A DNA stretch of 64,000 nucleotides from Acinetobacter lwoffii (GTDB taxonomy: Bacteria > Pseudomonadota > Gammaproteobacteria > Pseudomonadales > Moraxellaceae), in assembly GCF_019343495.1 (NCBI RefSeq), contig NZ_CP072549.1:2604001-2668000 (forward strand), in the 5' to 3' direction. The position numbers were made by a program, and so were the translations under genes. The notes under the pieces were generated by a model. The model was given only the letters and a program-made list of their open reading frames with translations. It had not been told where the DNA came from and searched no databases. Positions 18,783-27,167 of this stretch are shown in pieces. Within the stretch, counting starts at the first letter, position 1. Each line of letters opens with the position of its first letter.

Positions 18783-19286
18783 ATGACCCGTGTTGCTCGC
18801 TATCATGCGGACCGTACCAATCAAAAACTGTATTTCGCCCGTCTATCCTGCCAGCAAGCAGAGCAAACCGAACATGTACAACAGGCTCAGGCACAACGTG
18901 AAGCAACTGTGTTTCATTTGCATGGTGCTTTGTTAGCATTTCTACAGGAACTGGTGCGTTACTATCGCCTGAATGATCCTCATCCGACGCTAAAATCGAT
19001 CGAAGAACTCATGGCGGCCAAAGGCCAAATTTCGCCAGAAGTCGCGGTGCTGCAACATTTGTCCAAGAGCGGTTTCATTGCTGAACTGAAACGTGCTTAC
19101 CGTCTGTGCCAGTATGCGCCCGAACCAAGTACCCCAGAACCTGAAGACGAAACCTCCTCAAATCTCATCATTAAAGTCACACAGTCTCCACAAGCATGGT
19201 TACCTGATACTGCTATATTGAGAGAGTGGCATCGTGACCTGACGCAATTAATTGATGGTTTTCGTAATGAAATGATTGAATTTTAA
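18783..19286 (+). CDS. Hypothetical protein, probably DUF6586 family
   Basis: 167 aa, soluble and largely helical. The opening RYHADRTNQKLYFARL, the middle HLHGALLAFLQELVRYY and the LKSIEELMAAKG segment match my memory of the DUF6586 proteins found near topA in pseudomonads. That assignment is from recall, not a search. The C-terminal half has a Pro/Glu linker (EPSTPEPEDE) and then a short domain with SPQAWLPD. AGGAAA precedes ATG 18783. Function unknown. The next small gene follows after 105 bp on the same strand. Confidence 0.72.
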   Translation: MTRVARYHADRTNQKLYFARLSCQQAEQTEHVQQAQAQREATVFHLHGALLAFLQELVRYYRLNDPHPTLKSIEELMAAKGQISPEVAVLQHLSKSGFIAELKRAYRLCQYAPEPSTPEPEDETSSNLIIKVTQSPQAWLPDTAILREWHRDLTQLIDGFRNEMIEF

Positions 19287-19369
19287 TCGGATCGGCTGTA
19301 CTTGAAATTGCAATTTTTAACCCTATATCAATTACTCTAATGATGCAAAGTGCACCCGGCGCTTTGCCA

Positions 19370-19384
19370 CCATGTTGAACATGG
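19370..19384 (+). promoter_or_regulatory. Palindrome overlapping the ribosome-binding site
   Basis: CCATGTTGAACATGG is a perfect palindrome around a central base. Its right arm ends in the GG of the GGAGGA ribosome site (19383-19388) of the next gene. It could be a protein operator, or an RNA hairpin with a 5-bp stem and 5-base loop that partly hides the ribosome site. Confidence 0.4.
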
Positions 19385-19391
19385 AGGATAT

Positions 19392-19670
19392 ATGTCTATA
19401 GAACAGTTGAAAGATTTATTTGGTAATCAAGACGCGATTTTAGAACTCGTTCAACTTGAAGGTGGCGCGTTGGCTTTACGCAATGCAGGCTCACATAAAC
19501 AGCCTTTGGTCATGATTCAATTTAATGACGAGGTGAAAGCTTTACTTGGAGAGCAGACGCCCGTGATTGCGCAACAGATGATTCAGGCAGCACTCTATGG
19601 TTTGCTGGAACAGCAGGTCAATGAGTGGCAGGCTGAAGTTGTGGATGAAGAACCACAGTATATGAGTTAA
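19392..19670 (+). CDS. Small hypothetical protein
   Basis: 92 aa, acidic, with no membrane segment and no motif that I recognise. The strong ribosome site GGAGGA ends 3 bases before ATG 19392, which fixes this start over an in-frame upstream codon at 19350. The sequence LVQLEGGALALRNAG and MIQFNDEVKALLGEQ suggests a compact alpha/beta fold. It follows the DUF6586-like gene on the same strand and is followed by a terminator, so the two may form an operon. Confidence 0.75.
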   Translation: MSIEQLKDLFGNQDAILELVQLEGGALALRNAGSHKQPLVMIQFNDEVKALLGEQTPVIAQQMIQAALYGLLEQQVNEWQAEVVDEEPQYMS

Positions 19671-19687
19671 TCGTTGAAATTTATTTA

Positions 19688-19713
19688 GAAAGCACACTAT
19701 CGGTGTGCTTTTT
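19688..19713 (+). terminator. Terminator after the 92-aa hypothetical gene
   Basis: The stem AAAGCACAC pairs with GTGTGCTTT and is followed by T residues on the plus strand. Confidence 0.82.
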
Positions 19714-19872
19714 GAGTTTTATAGGTTATTAAATTAGGCAGATTTTAAGTACCATAAAAACGTTCATTTGAAATGAAGATGAAAAATCAGTATTTTAAAA
19801 TTTAAGTCGTGAGCAGTCTGAAGCCAGTGTGTTAATAAAATCTTTGGCTCAGAAATATATTGATGTCCATAA

Positions 19873-19901
19873 AAAAAGTTGCCAGATCCGGCAACTTTTT
19901 T
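19873..19901 (-). terminator. Terminator downstream of the antiporter gene
   Basis: AAAAAGTTGCC pairs with GGCAACTTTTT around an AGATCC loop; there are T runs on both strands. It lies 26 bases after the antiporter stop and could act in both directions. Confidence 0.82.
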
Positions 19902-19927
19902 ATTTGGCGTTTATTCAAAGAAAAACT

Positions 19928-21643
19928 TTAATGAGAAGGCGTATGCTGATGCGCGATCTCAATCTGGTTCAAAATATGATTGCTCATATTTTTTGCCATT
20001 TCTTCTTTGGCATAATAAACCGCACCGACATTATCCCGACGAATGGCTTCAGCCTCTTCCTTGCTTTCCGCACAGACCAGTACCTGAATTTGTGGATTCA
20101 AGGTCTTGGCAATATCGACGATTTTATGAATATCGATGATATCCATAGGGGAAATGACCAGTAAGCGCGCATGCTGGATATGTGCCTGAATCAGTACGCC
20201 AGCCTCAGTGGCAACACCAGACACCGCAGCAATGCCTTTCTCACGTAGGTTTTCGACGATGTCACGGTTTTCTTCGGCAATCACCACCTTGATATTTTCT
20301 TGCATCAATGAGCGGGTAATGCGACGCCCGACCTCACCATGGCCAATAATGACCACCTGATCGCGCAGGTAATCCTGTGAGACTTCATCGGGTAACATCG
20401 CCAGAGGGTCACCACTGCGTTCCAGTAATCGGGCCAGAGTCGAGCGTTCCCGAATCCATTTCTGTACCGGCTCAATCGCGGAAAAGATAAAGGAGTTAAG
20501 CGTAATCGAAATTAAGGCACCTGCTAGAATCAGGTTTTGACCTTCCAGCGAAAGCAGGTTGAGCGAAACACCGAGTGCAGCCAAAATAAAGGAGAACTCA
20601 CCAATCTGTGCCAGAGAAGCACCGACGGTCAAGGCGGTATTGATCGGATAACGGAAGAACAGCACCAGTGCCATCGCGGCAATAGTCTTACCAATCATGA
20701 TAATCCCGACCACTGCCAGTACATGTAAAGGCTGTTCCAGCAAAATGCGCGGATCAAACAGCATGCCGACGGAGACAAAGAATAAAATCGAGAAAATTTC
20801 ACGCAGTGGCAAGGTTTCTTCTTCAGCACGATGACTGAAATCAGATTCCTTAACGACCATTCCGGCAAAGAAAGCACCTAGTGCCATCGACACGCCAAAG
20901 ACTTTATAGGCACCGAAGGCGATTGAAACCGCAGCAGCCACCACTGTTAAAGTAAACAGCTCACGTGAACCGAGACGCGCCACCACCCGTATGATCATTG
21001 GAATCAAGCGTTTACCAATAATCAGCATGAAGGCAATAAAGCCTGCGACTTTGAGCAGGGTAATGCCTAAGGTGAGCCAGATATTCTCATCGCTTGCACC
21101 TTCCAGCGCTTGCCCACCTAAAAGCACCGCAGTGGCAGGTAACAGTACCAGCGCCAAGACCATGACCAGATCTTCGACCAGCAACCAGCCAACAGCAATT
21201 CGGCCATTGATTGAATCCAGTAAGCCACGATCACCAAGGGCTTTGAGTAGAACCACGGTACTGGCACAAGACAGGCTTAGGCCGAAGACCAGTGCTGAGC
21301 CAAAGCTCCAGCCCCACAGCATCGAAACTCCAACCCCGAGCAAGGTGGCAACTGCAATCTGTAAAATCGCACCAGGCAGGGCAATCCGGCGGACCTGCAT
21401 CAGATCGTTCAGGGAAAAATGCATTCCGACACCAAACATCAGGAACATGACGCCAAGTTCTGCCAGTTGGTTGGCCAGATGAATATCACCGACCACACCG
21501 GGTGTATGGGGACTAATCAGAATGCCGGCAATTAAGTAACCGATCAAAGGGGGAAGACGTAACCGTGCAGCGAGATAGCCAAAGACCAAAGCTAAGCCAA
21601 AACCAACAGCCAGTAATATAATGAGCTCTACGTCATGTGGCAC
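19928..21643 (-). CDS. ybaL: YbaL-type monovalent cation:proton antiporter (CPA2/Kef family)
   Basis: 571 aa. About residues 5-375 form a CPA2 exchanger domain with 11-12 hydrophobic helices (start VELIILLAVGFGLALVFGYLAARL). It includes the unwound-helix motif LSCASTVVLLKAL and the acidic LVEDLVMVL typical of Kef-type ion sites. Residues about 410-530 form a cytoplasmic RCK/TrkA-N domain with the nucleotide loop VVIIGHGEVGRRI. The overall arrangement and the N-terminus fit YbaL better than KefB or KefC. It should export K+ or Na+ against protons in the inner membrane; the ion is unproven. The start codon is GTG (21641-21643), 7 bases from AGGAG. It is monocistronic. Confidence 0.88.
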   Translation of the reverse strand: MPHDVELIILLAVGFGLALVFGYLAARLRLPPLIGYLIAGILISPHTPGVVGDIHLANQLAELGVMFLMFGVGMHFSLNDLMQVRRIALPGAILQIAVATLLGVGVSMLWGWSFGSALVFGLSLSCASTVVLLKALGDRGLLDSINGRIAVGWLLVEDLVMVLALVLLPATAVLLGGQALEGASDENIWLTLGITLLKVAGFIAFMLIIGKRLIPMIIRVVARLGSRELFTLTVVAAAVSIAFGAYKVFGVSMALGAFFAGMVVKESDFSHRAEEETLPLREIFSILFFVSVGMLFDPRILLEQPLHVLAVVGIIMIGKTIAAMALVLFFRYPINTALTVGASLAQIGEFSFILAALGVSLNLLSLEGQNLILAGALISITLNSFIFSAIEPVQKWIRERSTLARLLERSGDPLAMLPDEVSQDYLRDQVVIIGHGEVGRRITRSLMQENIKVVIAEENRDIVENLREKGIAAVSGVATEAGVLIQAHIQHARLLVISPMDIIDIHKIVDIAKTLNPQIQVLVCAESKEEAEAIRRDNVGAVYYAKEEMAKNMSNHILNQIEIAHQHTPSH

Positions 21644-21733
21644 TAAATACTCCTTTAGCTAGGTTTGCTGGGAAATAAGCACAAAAAGTGCCAAAACATG
21701 CAGAAAGTTTATCAAGTCGGATAAAAAAAGTGC

Positions 21734-21764
21734 AAAAAAAACGACCCGCAAAGGTCGTTTTTTT
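21734..21764 (-). terminator. Terminator of the rpmB-rpmG operon
   Basis: AAAAAAACGACC pairs with GGTCGTTTTTTT, with T runs on both sides, just past the rpmG stop. Confidence 0.9.
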
Positions 21765-21777
21765 AAAGAAACTAAAA

Positions 21778-21933
21778 TTATTTGATTTTAGCTTCTTTGA
21801 AGATTACGTGTTGACGGATTTTTGGATCAAATTTTTTGATTTCCATTTTTTCCGGCATAGTACGTTTGTTCTTAGTCGTGGTATAGAAATAACCTGTACC
21901 AGCTGAAGAAACTAAGCGAATTTTATCACGCAT
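21778..21933 (-). CDS. rpmG: 50S ribosomal protein L33
   Basis: 51 aa, basic, read from ATG 21931-21933: [24 protein letters not shown] sequence with YTTTKNKRT and the C-terminal [16 protein letters not shown]. Here the segment reads SSAGTGYFY. It has no CxxC pairs, so it is the zinc-free form of L33. An AGGAG ribosome site precedes it. It lies 12 bases downstream of rpmB, the usual rpmB-rpmG order, and is followed by the operon terminator. Confidence 0.95.
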
Positions 21934-21945
21934 GGTTCAGACTCC

Positions 21946-22182
21946 TTAGATCTTTTGACCTTGAGCACGTAGGTCAGCAACAACCTTTTCAATGCCCAAT
22001 TTGTCGATAATACGCATACCTTTAGTGGTTAAACGAAGACGTACAAAACGTTTTTCGCTTTCTAACCAGAAACGGTGGTGGTGCAGGTTCGGCTCGAACC
22101 GGCGCTTAGTTTTGTTGTTGGCGTGTGAGACGTTGTTACCAACGACTGGACGCTTGCCGGTAACTTGGCAAACCTTAGACAT
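21946..22182 (-). CDS. rpmB: 50S ribosomal protein L28
   Basis: 78 aa, strongly basic. It begins [20 protein letters not shown] and continues with [16 protein letters not shown], both hallmark L28 blocks. No zinc CxxC pair is complete. It is the first gene of the rpmB-rpmG operon, with a good promoter 80-110 bp upstream. Confidence 0.97.
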
Positions 22183-22263
22183 GGTGTAACTCCATTGATT
22201 TAGCCAACAGCAAATCTGTATGGCCAGTCAAAAATAAACGGATTGAAATCATTCAAGGGGCGT

Positions 22264-22292
22264 TTTATATCAAAAATGCGCTTAAAAGACAA
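22264..22292 (-). promoter_or_regulatory. Sigma-70 promoter of rpmB-rpmG
   Basis: On the minus strand, TTGTCT (22287-22292) and TATAAA (22264-22269) are exactly 17 bp apart. A GC-rich stretch (ACGCCCC) follows the -10, like the discriminator of growth-rate-controlled ribosomal promoters. Confidence 0.7.
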
Positions 22293-22347
22293 GCGATTTT
22301 CGTCAAAACGCGGCACGAACTATATCGATAGCTCATGCCTTGATCAT

Positions 22348-23796
22348 TTAGCGGAGAAGTATCTTCGAAATCAGCTTGTGAATCGGTTTATTGAACGGTG
22401 GCAGAATGTATTTCAAGCTGTACAGCTTTGGATTCGACATTACTGAGCGTTCATGCGACAAACTGAAGAAGCCTTCTGGGCCATGGTATTTACCCATACC
22501 TGATGCACCGACACCCCCAAATGGTAGATCGTCCTGCGCAACATGGGTCAGTACCGTATTTTGCCCGAAATGCCCTGAATGGGTACGCTGTGCGACATAA
22601 TCGGCACGCGCCTGATCAAAGTCGAAGTAGTATAAAGCAAGTGGGCGTGGACGGCTATTAATAAAGTCGATGACATCGTCAATTTGATCATATTCCATGA
22701 TCGGTAACAGCGGACCAAAGATTTCATGCTGCATGATCTGCATCATCGGGGTGACATTGGTCACGATGGTCGGTGCAATCTTGCGCAGATCAGCCGAGTT
22801 TTCACTACGCGGATTAATTTCAATGACTTGCGCACCCTGTTCACGCGCATCATCCAGATAGCCTTGCAGACGGTTATATTGTTTGACATTAATAATCGAG
22901 GTGTAATCCTGATTATGGGTGATATCCGGATACATGCTTTCGACACAGGCTTTAAAGTGATCAATGAACTCGGCAGTTTTTCCGAGAGGCAGGAACATAT
23001 AGTCTGGCGCTACACAGGTCTGACCGGCATTCCAGAGTTTACCCACCGCAATCCGCTGCGCGACATCACGCAGATCAATCGATGGATGCACCAGTACTGG
23101 CGATTTACCGCCCAGTTCTAGAATCACCGGAACCAGATTTTCGGCAGCGGCTGCCATGACGGTTTTACCGACCGCAGTTGAGCCAGTGAAAATCAGTTTA
23201 TCGAAAGGCAAACGACAGAAAGCATCTGAAATCACACCGCCACCATTCACCACAGCGACCAATTCTTTAGGGAAGGCTTCAGCCAGGGCTTTTTCCAGAA
23301 CTTCACCAAAGGCAGCCGATGCACTGGAAATTTTGATCATGGCATGGTTGCCGGCCGCCAGGGCACAAATTAGTGGGCCAATCGAGAGCAACAGCGGATA
23401 GTTCCACGGTGCGATAATTCCGACTACACCCAAAGGCTGATATTGCACCCAGGCTTTGGCCGGCTGATGAATAATGCCCACATGACGCTTGGAAGGTTTC
23501 ATCCACCGGGTCAGGTTTTTGCTGTAATATTTAATATGTTCCAGACAGGTGAGCAGTTCACCAATCTTGGTTTCCCCAATGGAACGGTTACCATAGTCCT
23601 GATTAATTGCGTCAGCAAATTGATCTTGATACTTAACTAAGATACGCTTAAGTCGAGCTAAACGATCGATACGTTCCTTTGCAGTCGGCAGAGGGTAGTG
23701 TAAATAAGCGTGTTTTTGTTGCGCCAAGACTTCATTCAGATATTGGCTATCAAAAAAATGTGGTGTCATTGATGTTGTTTTTGTGTGACTGTTCAT
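22348..23796 (-). CDS. Aldehyde dehydrogenase, coniferyl-aldehyde dehydrogenase-like
   Basis: 482 aa NAD(P)-dependent aldehyde dehydrogenase. Cofactor-binding segments are GIIAPWNYPL and FTGSTAVGK. The catalytic pair is Glu227 (LELGGKSP) and Cys261 (NAGQTCVAPDY). The C-terminal block FGGVGASGMGKYHGPEGFFSLSHER matches the class 3-like group that includes coniferyl aldehyde dehydrogenase (CalB) and fatty aldehyde dehydrogenases. The natural substrate is therefore uncertain. A hydrophobic/basic tail (LKYILPPFNKPIHKLISKILL) could bind membrane, as in fatty aldehyde forms. It is divergent from a TetR regulator, which probably controls it. Confidence 0.88.
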   Translation of the reverse strand: MNSHTKTTSMTPHFFDSQYLNEVLAQQKHAYLHYPLPTAKERIDRLARLKRILVKYQDQFADAINQDYGNRSIGETKIGELLTCLEHIKYYSKNLTRWMKPSKRHVGIIHQPAKAWVQYQPLGVVGIIAPWNYPLLLSIGPLICALAAGNHAMIKISSASAAFGEVLEKALAEAFPKELVAVVNGGGVISDAFCRLPFDKLIFTGSTAVGKTVMAAAAENLVPVILELGGKSPVLVHPSIDLRDVAQRIAVGKLWNAGQTCVAPDYMFLPLGKTAEFIDHFKACVESMYPDITHNQDYTSIINVKQYNRLQGYLDDAREQGAQVIEINPRSENSADLRKIAPTIVTNVTPMMQIMQHEIFGPLLPIMEYDQIDDVIDFINSRPRPLALYYFDFDQARADYVAQRTHSGHFGQNTVLTHVAQDDLPFGGVGASGMGKYHGPEGFFSLSHERSVMSNPKLYSLKYILPPFNKPIHKLISKILLR

Positions 23797-23834
23797 GCCG
23801 CACTACCATTATTCAAAAATCGATTAATTAATTT

Positions 23835-23852
23835 TTAGAGCAAATACTCTAA
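23835..23852. promoter_or_regulatory. Candidate TetR-family operator
   Basis: TTAGAG-CAAATA-CTCTAA is a perfect 6-bp inverted repeat with a 6-bp spacer, between the divergent aldehyde dehydrogenase and TetR genes. Size and location fit an autoregulatory TetR operator. Confidence 0.5.
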
Positions 23853-23911
23853 TTAGTCAAGTGACTTTGTGTGTTAGCCTGCTAATGCATGAACTGAATG
23901 GTTATTTTAGG

Positions 23912-24643
23912 ATGTCCCAAACCAAAACCTTAAAAACTAAAGAGCGTATCTTGCAGCTCAGTTTGCAGCTGTTTAACGAGCGTGGTGAACGATCGGTAAC
24001 CACCAATCACATTGCGGCTGAACTCGGCATGAGCCCGGGTAACCTGTATTATCATTTCCGCAATAAAAATGAAATTATTAAAGAATTGATGGAACAGTAC
24101 CAGCACCAGACCCTGGAAATGCTGGCGCTGCCGGATGACCGTGCGCTGGATGCCAATGACAAGGTGCATTATTTTCAGGTACTGAGCAGCCAGTTATGGG
24201 CTTACCGTTTCCTGCATCGTGATGTCTATCATCTGGTAGAAAATAACGAAGATTTTCGCAAGATGTATCCACGCTTTGCCGGTCAGGTGATGCAGCAGGG
24301 CCAGAAAATCTATAAAGGCTTTGTTAATGCAGGCCTGATGGACATGACCGATTCAGAGATTGAAGCACTGATTATTAACCTGTGGATTGTGCTGACCAAC
24401 TGGACCAACTTCCTGTATATGTCGGGTCATCTGACCGATTCCAATACGCTGGAAGAAAAATGGGTCTGGCAGGCACTGCGTCAAATGGTATTCCTGGAAG
24501 GGGCGTATTTACGTGGTGAAAGTCGTCAAACCTATGAAGGTTTATTGAATAGTTTGGGCTCTTCGGAACTTTTTGCCAGCCTGTCGTCGTCTAAAGATTC
24601 TGAATCTGAACAAACTATTCAGAATATCCAAGAAACGCGCTAG
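23912..24643 (+). CDS. TetR/AcrR family transcriptional regulator
   Basis: 243 aa from ATG 23912. The N-terminal helix-turn-helix is standard: RILQLSLQLFNERGERSVTT, then HIAAELGMSPGNLYYHFRNKNEII. The ligand-binding half contains RFLHRDVYHLVENNEDF and WIVLTNWTNFLYMSG and cannot be assigned a ligand. Met codons at 23885 and a GTG at 23861 are alternatives; none has a strong ribosome site. The divergent aldehyde dehydrogenase and the palindrome between them suggest local repression relieved by an aldehyde, alcohol or fatty acid. The C-terminus is Ser/Glu-rich. Confidence 0.88.
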   Translation: MSQTKTLKTKERILQLSLQLFNERGERSVTTNHIAAELGMSPGNLYYHFRNKNEIIKELMEQYQHQTLEMLALPDDRALDANDKVHYFQVLSSQLWAYRFLHRDVYHLVENNEDFRKMYPRFAGQVMQQGQKIYKGFVNAGLMDMTDSEIEALIINLWIVLTNWTNFLYMSGHLTDSNTLEEKWVWQALRQMVFLEGAYLRGESRQTYEGLLNSLGSSELFASLSSSKDSESEQTIQNIQETR

Positions 24644-24691
24644 AATACTCGGCTTATTTTTTAATTTAACTGATTAGTGACTTAAACCAAC

Positions 24692-25558
24692 ATGAATATG
24701 ACGACTGCTAACACCGCACGTTTATTGATTACTTGTGAAGACAAGCCGGGCATCGTGCAGGCTGTTTCGAGCTTCTTGTATCATCAAGGTGCCAACATTA
24801 CTGCGCTTGACCAATATGCGACAGCAGCGCAGGGCGGACGTTACTTCATGCGCGTTGAATTTGAATTAGATAATCTTCAAAGTCGCAAAGAAAGTATTAC
24901 CCAGACTTTTGCAGCGAATGTGGCAGAACGCTATGGCATGCAATGGCGTCTGGCTCTGGTCAGTGACGTGAAGAAAGTCGGTATTCTGGTGTCTAAAGTC
25001 GATCATGCCTTGCTTGAGCTGTTATGGCGTCATGCGCGTGGTGGTTTGCCTTGTGAAATTACCAAAGTGGTATCGAATCACGAGACTTTACGCGAAGCAG
25101 TTGAAAATTTTGGCATTCCATTCGAAGTTGTGCCGGTGACCAAAGACAACAAACCAGAAGCTTATGCAGAAATCGACCAGTTGATGCAGGGCAATGACCT
25201 GTTGGTGCTGGCGCGTTATATGCAGATTCTGGATGAAGAATTTGTCAGCAAGTGGGAAATGAAAGTGATCAACATTCACCATTCTTTCCTGCCGGCTTTT
25301 GTAGGTGCCAATCCGTACAAACAGGCCTATGAAAAAGGCGTGAAGCTGATCGGTGCAACTGCGCACTATGTGACTGCTGATCTGGATCAAGGTCCGATCA
25401 TCGAGCAGGATGTGGAGCGCGTGAACCATGACTTTACTGTTGAGCAGTTACGTGAACTCGGTCAGGACGTAGAACGTAATGTATTGGCCCGTGCGGTAAA
25501 ATGGCATTTGGAAGACCGTATTATTGTCGATGGCAACAAGACTGTCGTGTTCCAATAA
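24692..25558 (+). CDS. purU: Formyltetrahydrofolate deformylase
   Basis: PurU hydrolyses 10-formyltetrahydrofolate to formate and tetrahydrofolate, balancing one-carbon pools. The N-terminal ACT domain (about residues 8-85) begins ARLLITCEDKPGIVQAVSSF. The catalytic formyltransferase-like domain has the active-site INIHHSFLPAF and the Asp in TADLDQGPIIEQD. 288 aa is the family length. Met1 and Met3 are both possible starts. It is monocistronic, ending in a terminator. Confidence 0.95.
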   Translation: MNMTTANTARLLITCEDKPGIVQAVSSFLYHQGANITALDQYATAAQGGRYFMRVEFELDNLQSRKESITQTFAANVAERYGMQWRLALVSDVKKVGILVSKVDHALLELLWRHARGGLPCEITKVVSNHETLREAVENFGIPFEVVPVTKDNKPEAYAEIDQLMQGNDLLVLARYMQILDEEFVSKWEMKVINIHHSFLPAFVGANPYKQAYEKGVKLIGATAHYVTADLDQGPIIEQDVERVNHDFTVEQLRELGQDVERNVLARAVKWHLEDRIIVDGNKTVVFQ

Positions 25559-25576
25559 GACTTGCATTGAGTTTTA

Positions 25577-25604
25577 AAAAGGCATACTTTTAGTGTGCCT
25601 TTTT
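25577..25604 (+). terminator. Rho-independent terminator of purU
   Basis: AAAGGCATAC pairs with TGTGCCTTT (one G-T pair) and is followed by TTTT on the plus strand. Confidence 0.8.
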
Positions 25605-25650
25605 TGTTTTGATGCAAAAAAAGTCAGTCAAAGGTAGGATTAGCGGTTGC

Positions 25651-25671
25651 AAATGAAAACACTTCTCATTT
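25651..25671 (+). promoter_or_regulatory. Candidate Fur box upstream of tonB
   Basis: A 21-bp near-palindrome has outer arms AAATGA and TCATTT and inner AA/TT pairs, the pattern of gammaproteobacterial Fur sites. It lies 80-100 bp upstream of tonB, where iron control of tonB-exbB-exbD is expected. Confidence 0.6.
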
Positions 25672-25750
25672 ATTATTGGCATACTTTAATTGTGCTAACC
25701 GATGAGCTTGATAGTTTGTTCCACATCATCTCCTCAAGGTAATAGATTTA

Positions 25751-26518
25751 ATGAGTCAAGTTGCTGCGCCCCAAATGCCTACACCGCCAAATCAGATGAA
25801 AAAGAAAGTCATCTCTATCGTGGCGGCTGTACTGATTGGGCATGTGGGTGTGTTATATGCGATCAGCCAGATGAAGGCGCCTGAGCTGACACCCATTGAT
25901 AAGCAACCCTTAAAAGTGCGCTTTGTAAAGCTTCAGGAAGCGCCAAAACCTTTACCGCCAAAGCCGAAGGCCGAGCCACAAAAAGAGCCGCCTAAGCCTA
26001 AAGAAGTCAAAATTGTCGATAAACCGCTGCCACCACCACCGAAAAAAGTAGAAAAAATCGAGCAGGTGAAAAAGGCTGAAGCGCCAAAAGTGGTTAAAGC
26101 ACCACCAGTTGAAGCAAAACCAACCCCAAGTCCGGTTGTACCGACAGTGGTCACTGAAACTAAAATTAAACCGGCACCTGCTCCGGTCGCGCCACCTGCG
26201 CCTGTGACACCGCCAGCACCTGCTGCGCCGCCATCCCCGAAAAGTGTATCGATTGGTGGGGGCGTGTCCTGGCAGCGTTCACCAAAAGTCTCACTCTCTG
26301 CAGGTGAATTAAAATCAGCCTGTTCACTGGTAGTAGATGTTTCAGCGAATGAGCAGGGTAAAGTAGTCTCTGCAACTGCACGAAATTCAAGTTGTAGCCC
26401 GGCGGTAACGCGCAAAGTAGAAGCAGCGGTACGTCGTGCACAACTCACCAAATATGTTGAAAATGGTGTGGCTTATCCAACACGCGTGGAACAGCCTTTC
26501 GATTTTCAGGTTAAATAA
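25751..26518 (+). CDS. tonB: TonB energy transducer
   Basis: TonB links the ExbB-ExbD proton motor to outer-membrane receptors. The single inner-membrane helix is at about residues 20-38 (VISIVAAVLIGHVGVLYAIS) and contains His31 in the place of the conserved TonB transmembrane histidine. A Pro/Lys-rich periplasm-spanning linker covers about 50-170 (KPLPPKPKAEPQKEPPKPK). The C-terminal TonB domain (about 175-255) ends YPTRVEQPFDFQVK. It is the first gene of tonB-exbB-exbD and lies 80 bp downstream of a Fur-like site. The two TonB-dependent receptors in this window, 46.9-51.8 kb, are likely clients. Confidence 0.93.
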   Translation: MSQVAAPQMPTPPNQMKKKVISIVAAVLIGHVGVLYAISQMKAPELTPIDKQPLKVRFVKLQEAPKPLPPKPKAEPQKEPPKPKEVKIVDKPLPPPPKKVEKIEQVKKAEAPKVVKAPPVEAKPTPSPVVPTVVTETKIKPAPAPVAPPAPVTPPAPAAPPSPKSVSIGGGVSWQRSPKVSLSAGELKSACSLVVDVSANEQGKVVSATARNSSCSPAVTRKVEAAVRRAQLTKYVENGVAYPTRVEQPFDFQVK

Positions 26519-26543
26519 CGGCTCACCCATTAGGAGTTCGAAT

Positions 26544-27167
26544 ATGAACTTTTCAGTTTATTGGCAACACGCTGATGCAGTCAGTAAAACGCTGTATTTC
26601 GTGTTATTGGCAATGTCGATCGCGACATGGACCATTTTTGTGCTACGTTTGATGGGCACTCGCCAGCTGAAACAGATTGCCTATGCTCAGTTATCTAAAG
26701 CATTGGAACAACTGAAAACCAAACTGGCTCCTTTGGGCTTTGAACAGCGTAAGGCAGTGGCAGAACAGGCACTGTTACGCCAGATTTCAGCAGAAAAAGC
26801 CAATGCCGAAAAAGGTGTATCAGTTCTGGGTACGATTGCCTCAATTTCACCATTTGTCGGTTTGTTCGGTACAGTATGGGGCATCTTCCATGCGTTGGTT
26901 GCTGTTGGTAAAAGTGGTCAGGCTGGTCTGGCACAAGTGGCAACCCCAGTCGGTGAAGCATTGATTATGACTGGCTTAGGTCTGGCAGTCGCGATTCCTG
27001 CGGTACTGGCTTATAACATCTGTGTCCGTGCTAATCGTGGTTTGGCACACGAGTTACAAGATCAGGCACATGGTCTGCTGATTGATACCATGCTGCAACA
27101 GGAATCTGCTGCAAAAAAGTCTGATGAAAAAGTAACACAACAGAGTTTCGTGGGAGGTCAAGCTTAA
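26544..27167 (+). CDS. exbB: ExbB/TolQ family proton channel subunit
   Basis: 207 aa with three membrane helices (about residues 12-35, 105-130 and 145-170). The conserved block LGTIASISPFVGLFGTVWGI and the pore-lining ALIMTGLGLAVAIPAVLAYN are both present. It forms the inner-membrane motor with ExbD. ATG 26544 follows AGGAG at a good distance; the longer frame from 26436 overlaps tonB and is not used. Its stop overlaps the exbD start by one base (TAATG), indicating coupled translation. Confidence 0.95.
   Translation: MNFSVYWQHADAVSKTLYFVLLAMSIATWTIFVLRLMGTRQLKQIAYAQLSKALEQLKTKLAPLGFEQRKAVAEQALLRQISAEKANAEKGVSVLGTIASISPFVGLFGTVWGIFHALVAVGKSGQAGLAQVATPVGEALIMTGLGLAVAIPAVLAYNICVRANRGLAHELQDQAHGLLIDTMLQQESAAKKSDEKVTQQSFVGGQA

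Noticed and set aside
20991..21482. 163-aa plus-strand frame inside the antiporter gene
   Set aside because: Antisense to a clear CPA2 coding region, with no family features or ribosome site.
25933..26451. 172-aa minus-strand frame rich in Gly/Thr/Ala
   Set aside because: It is the antisense of the Pro/Lys-rich tonB linker; low-complexity codons give long antisense frames.
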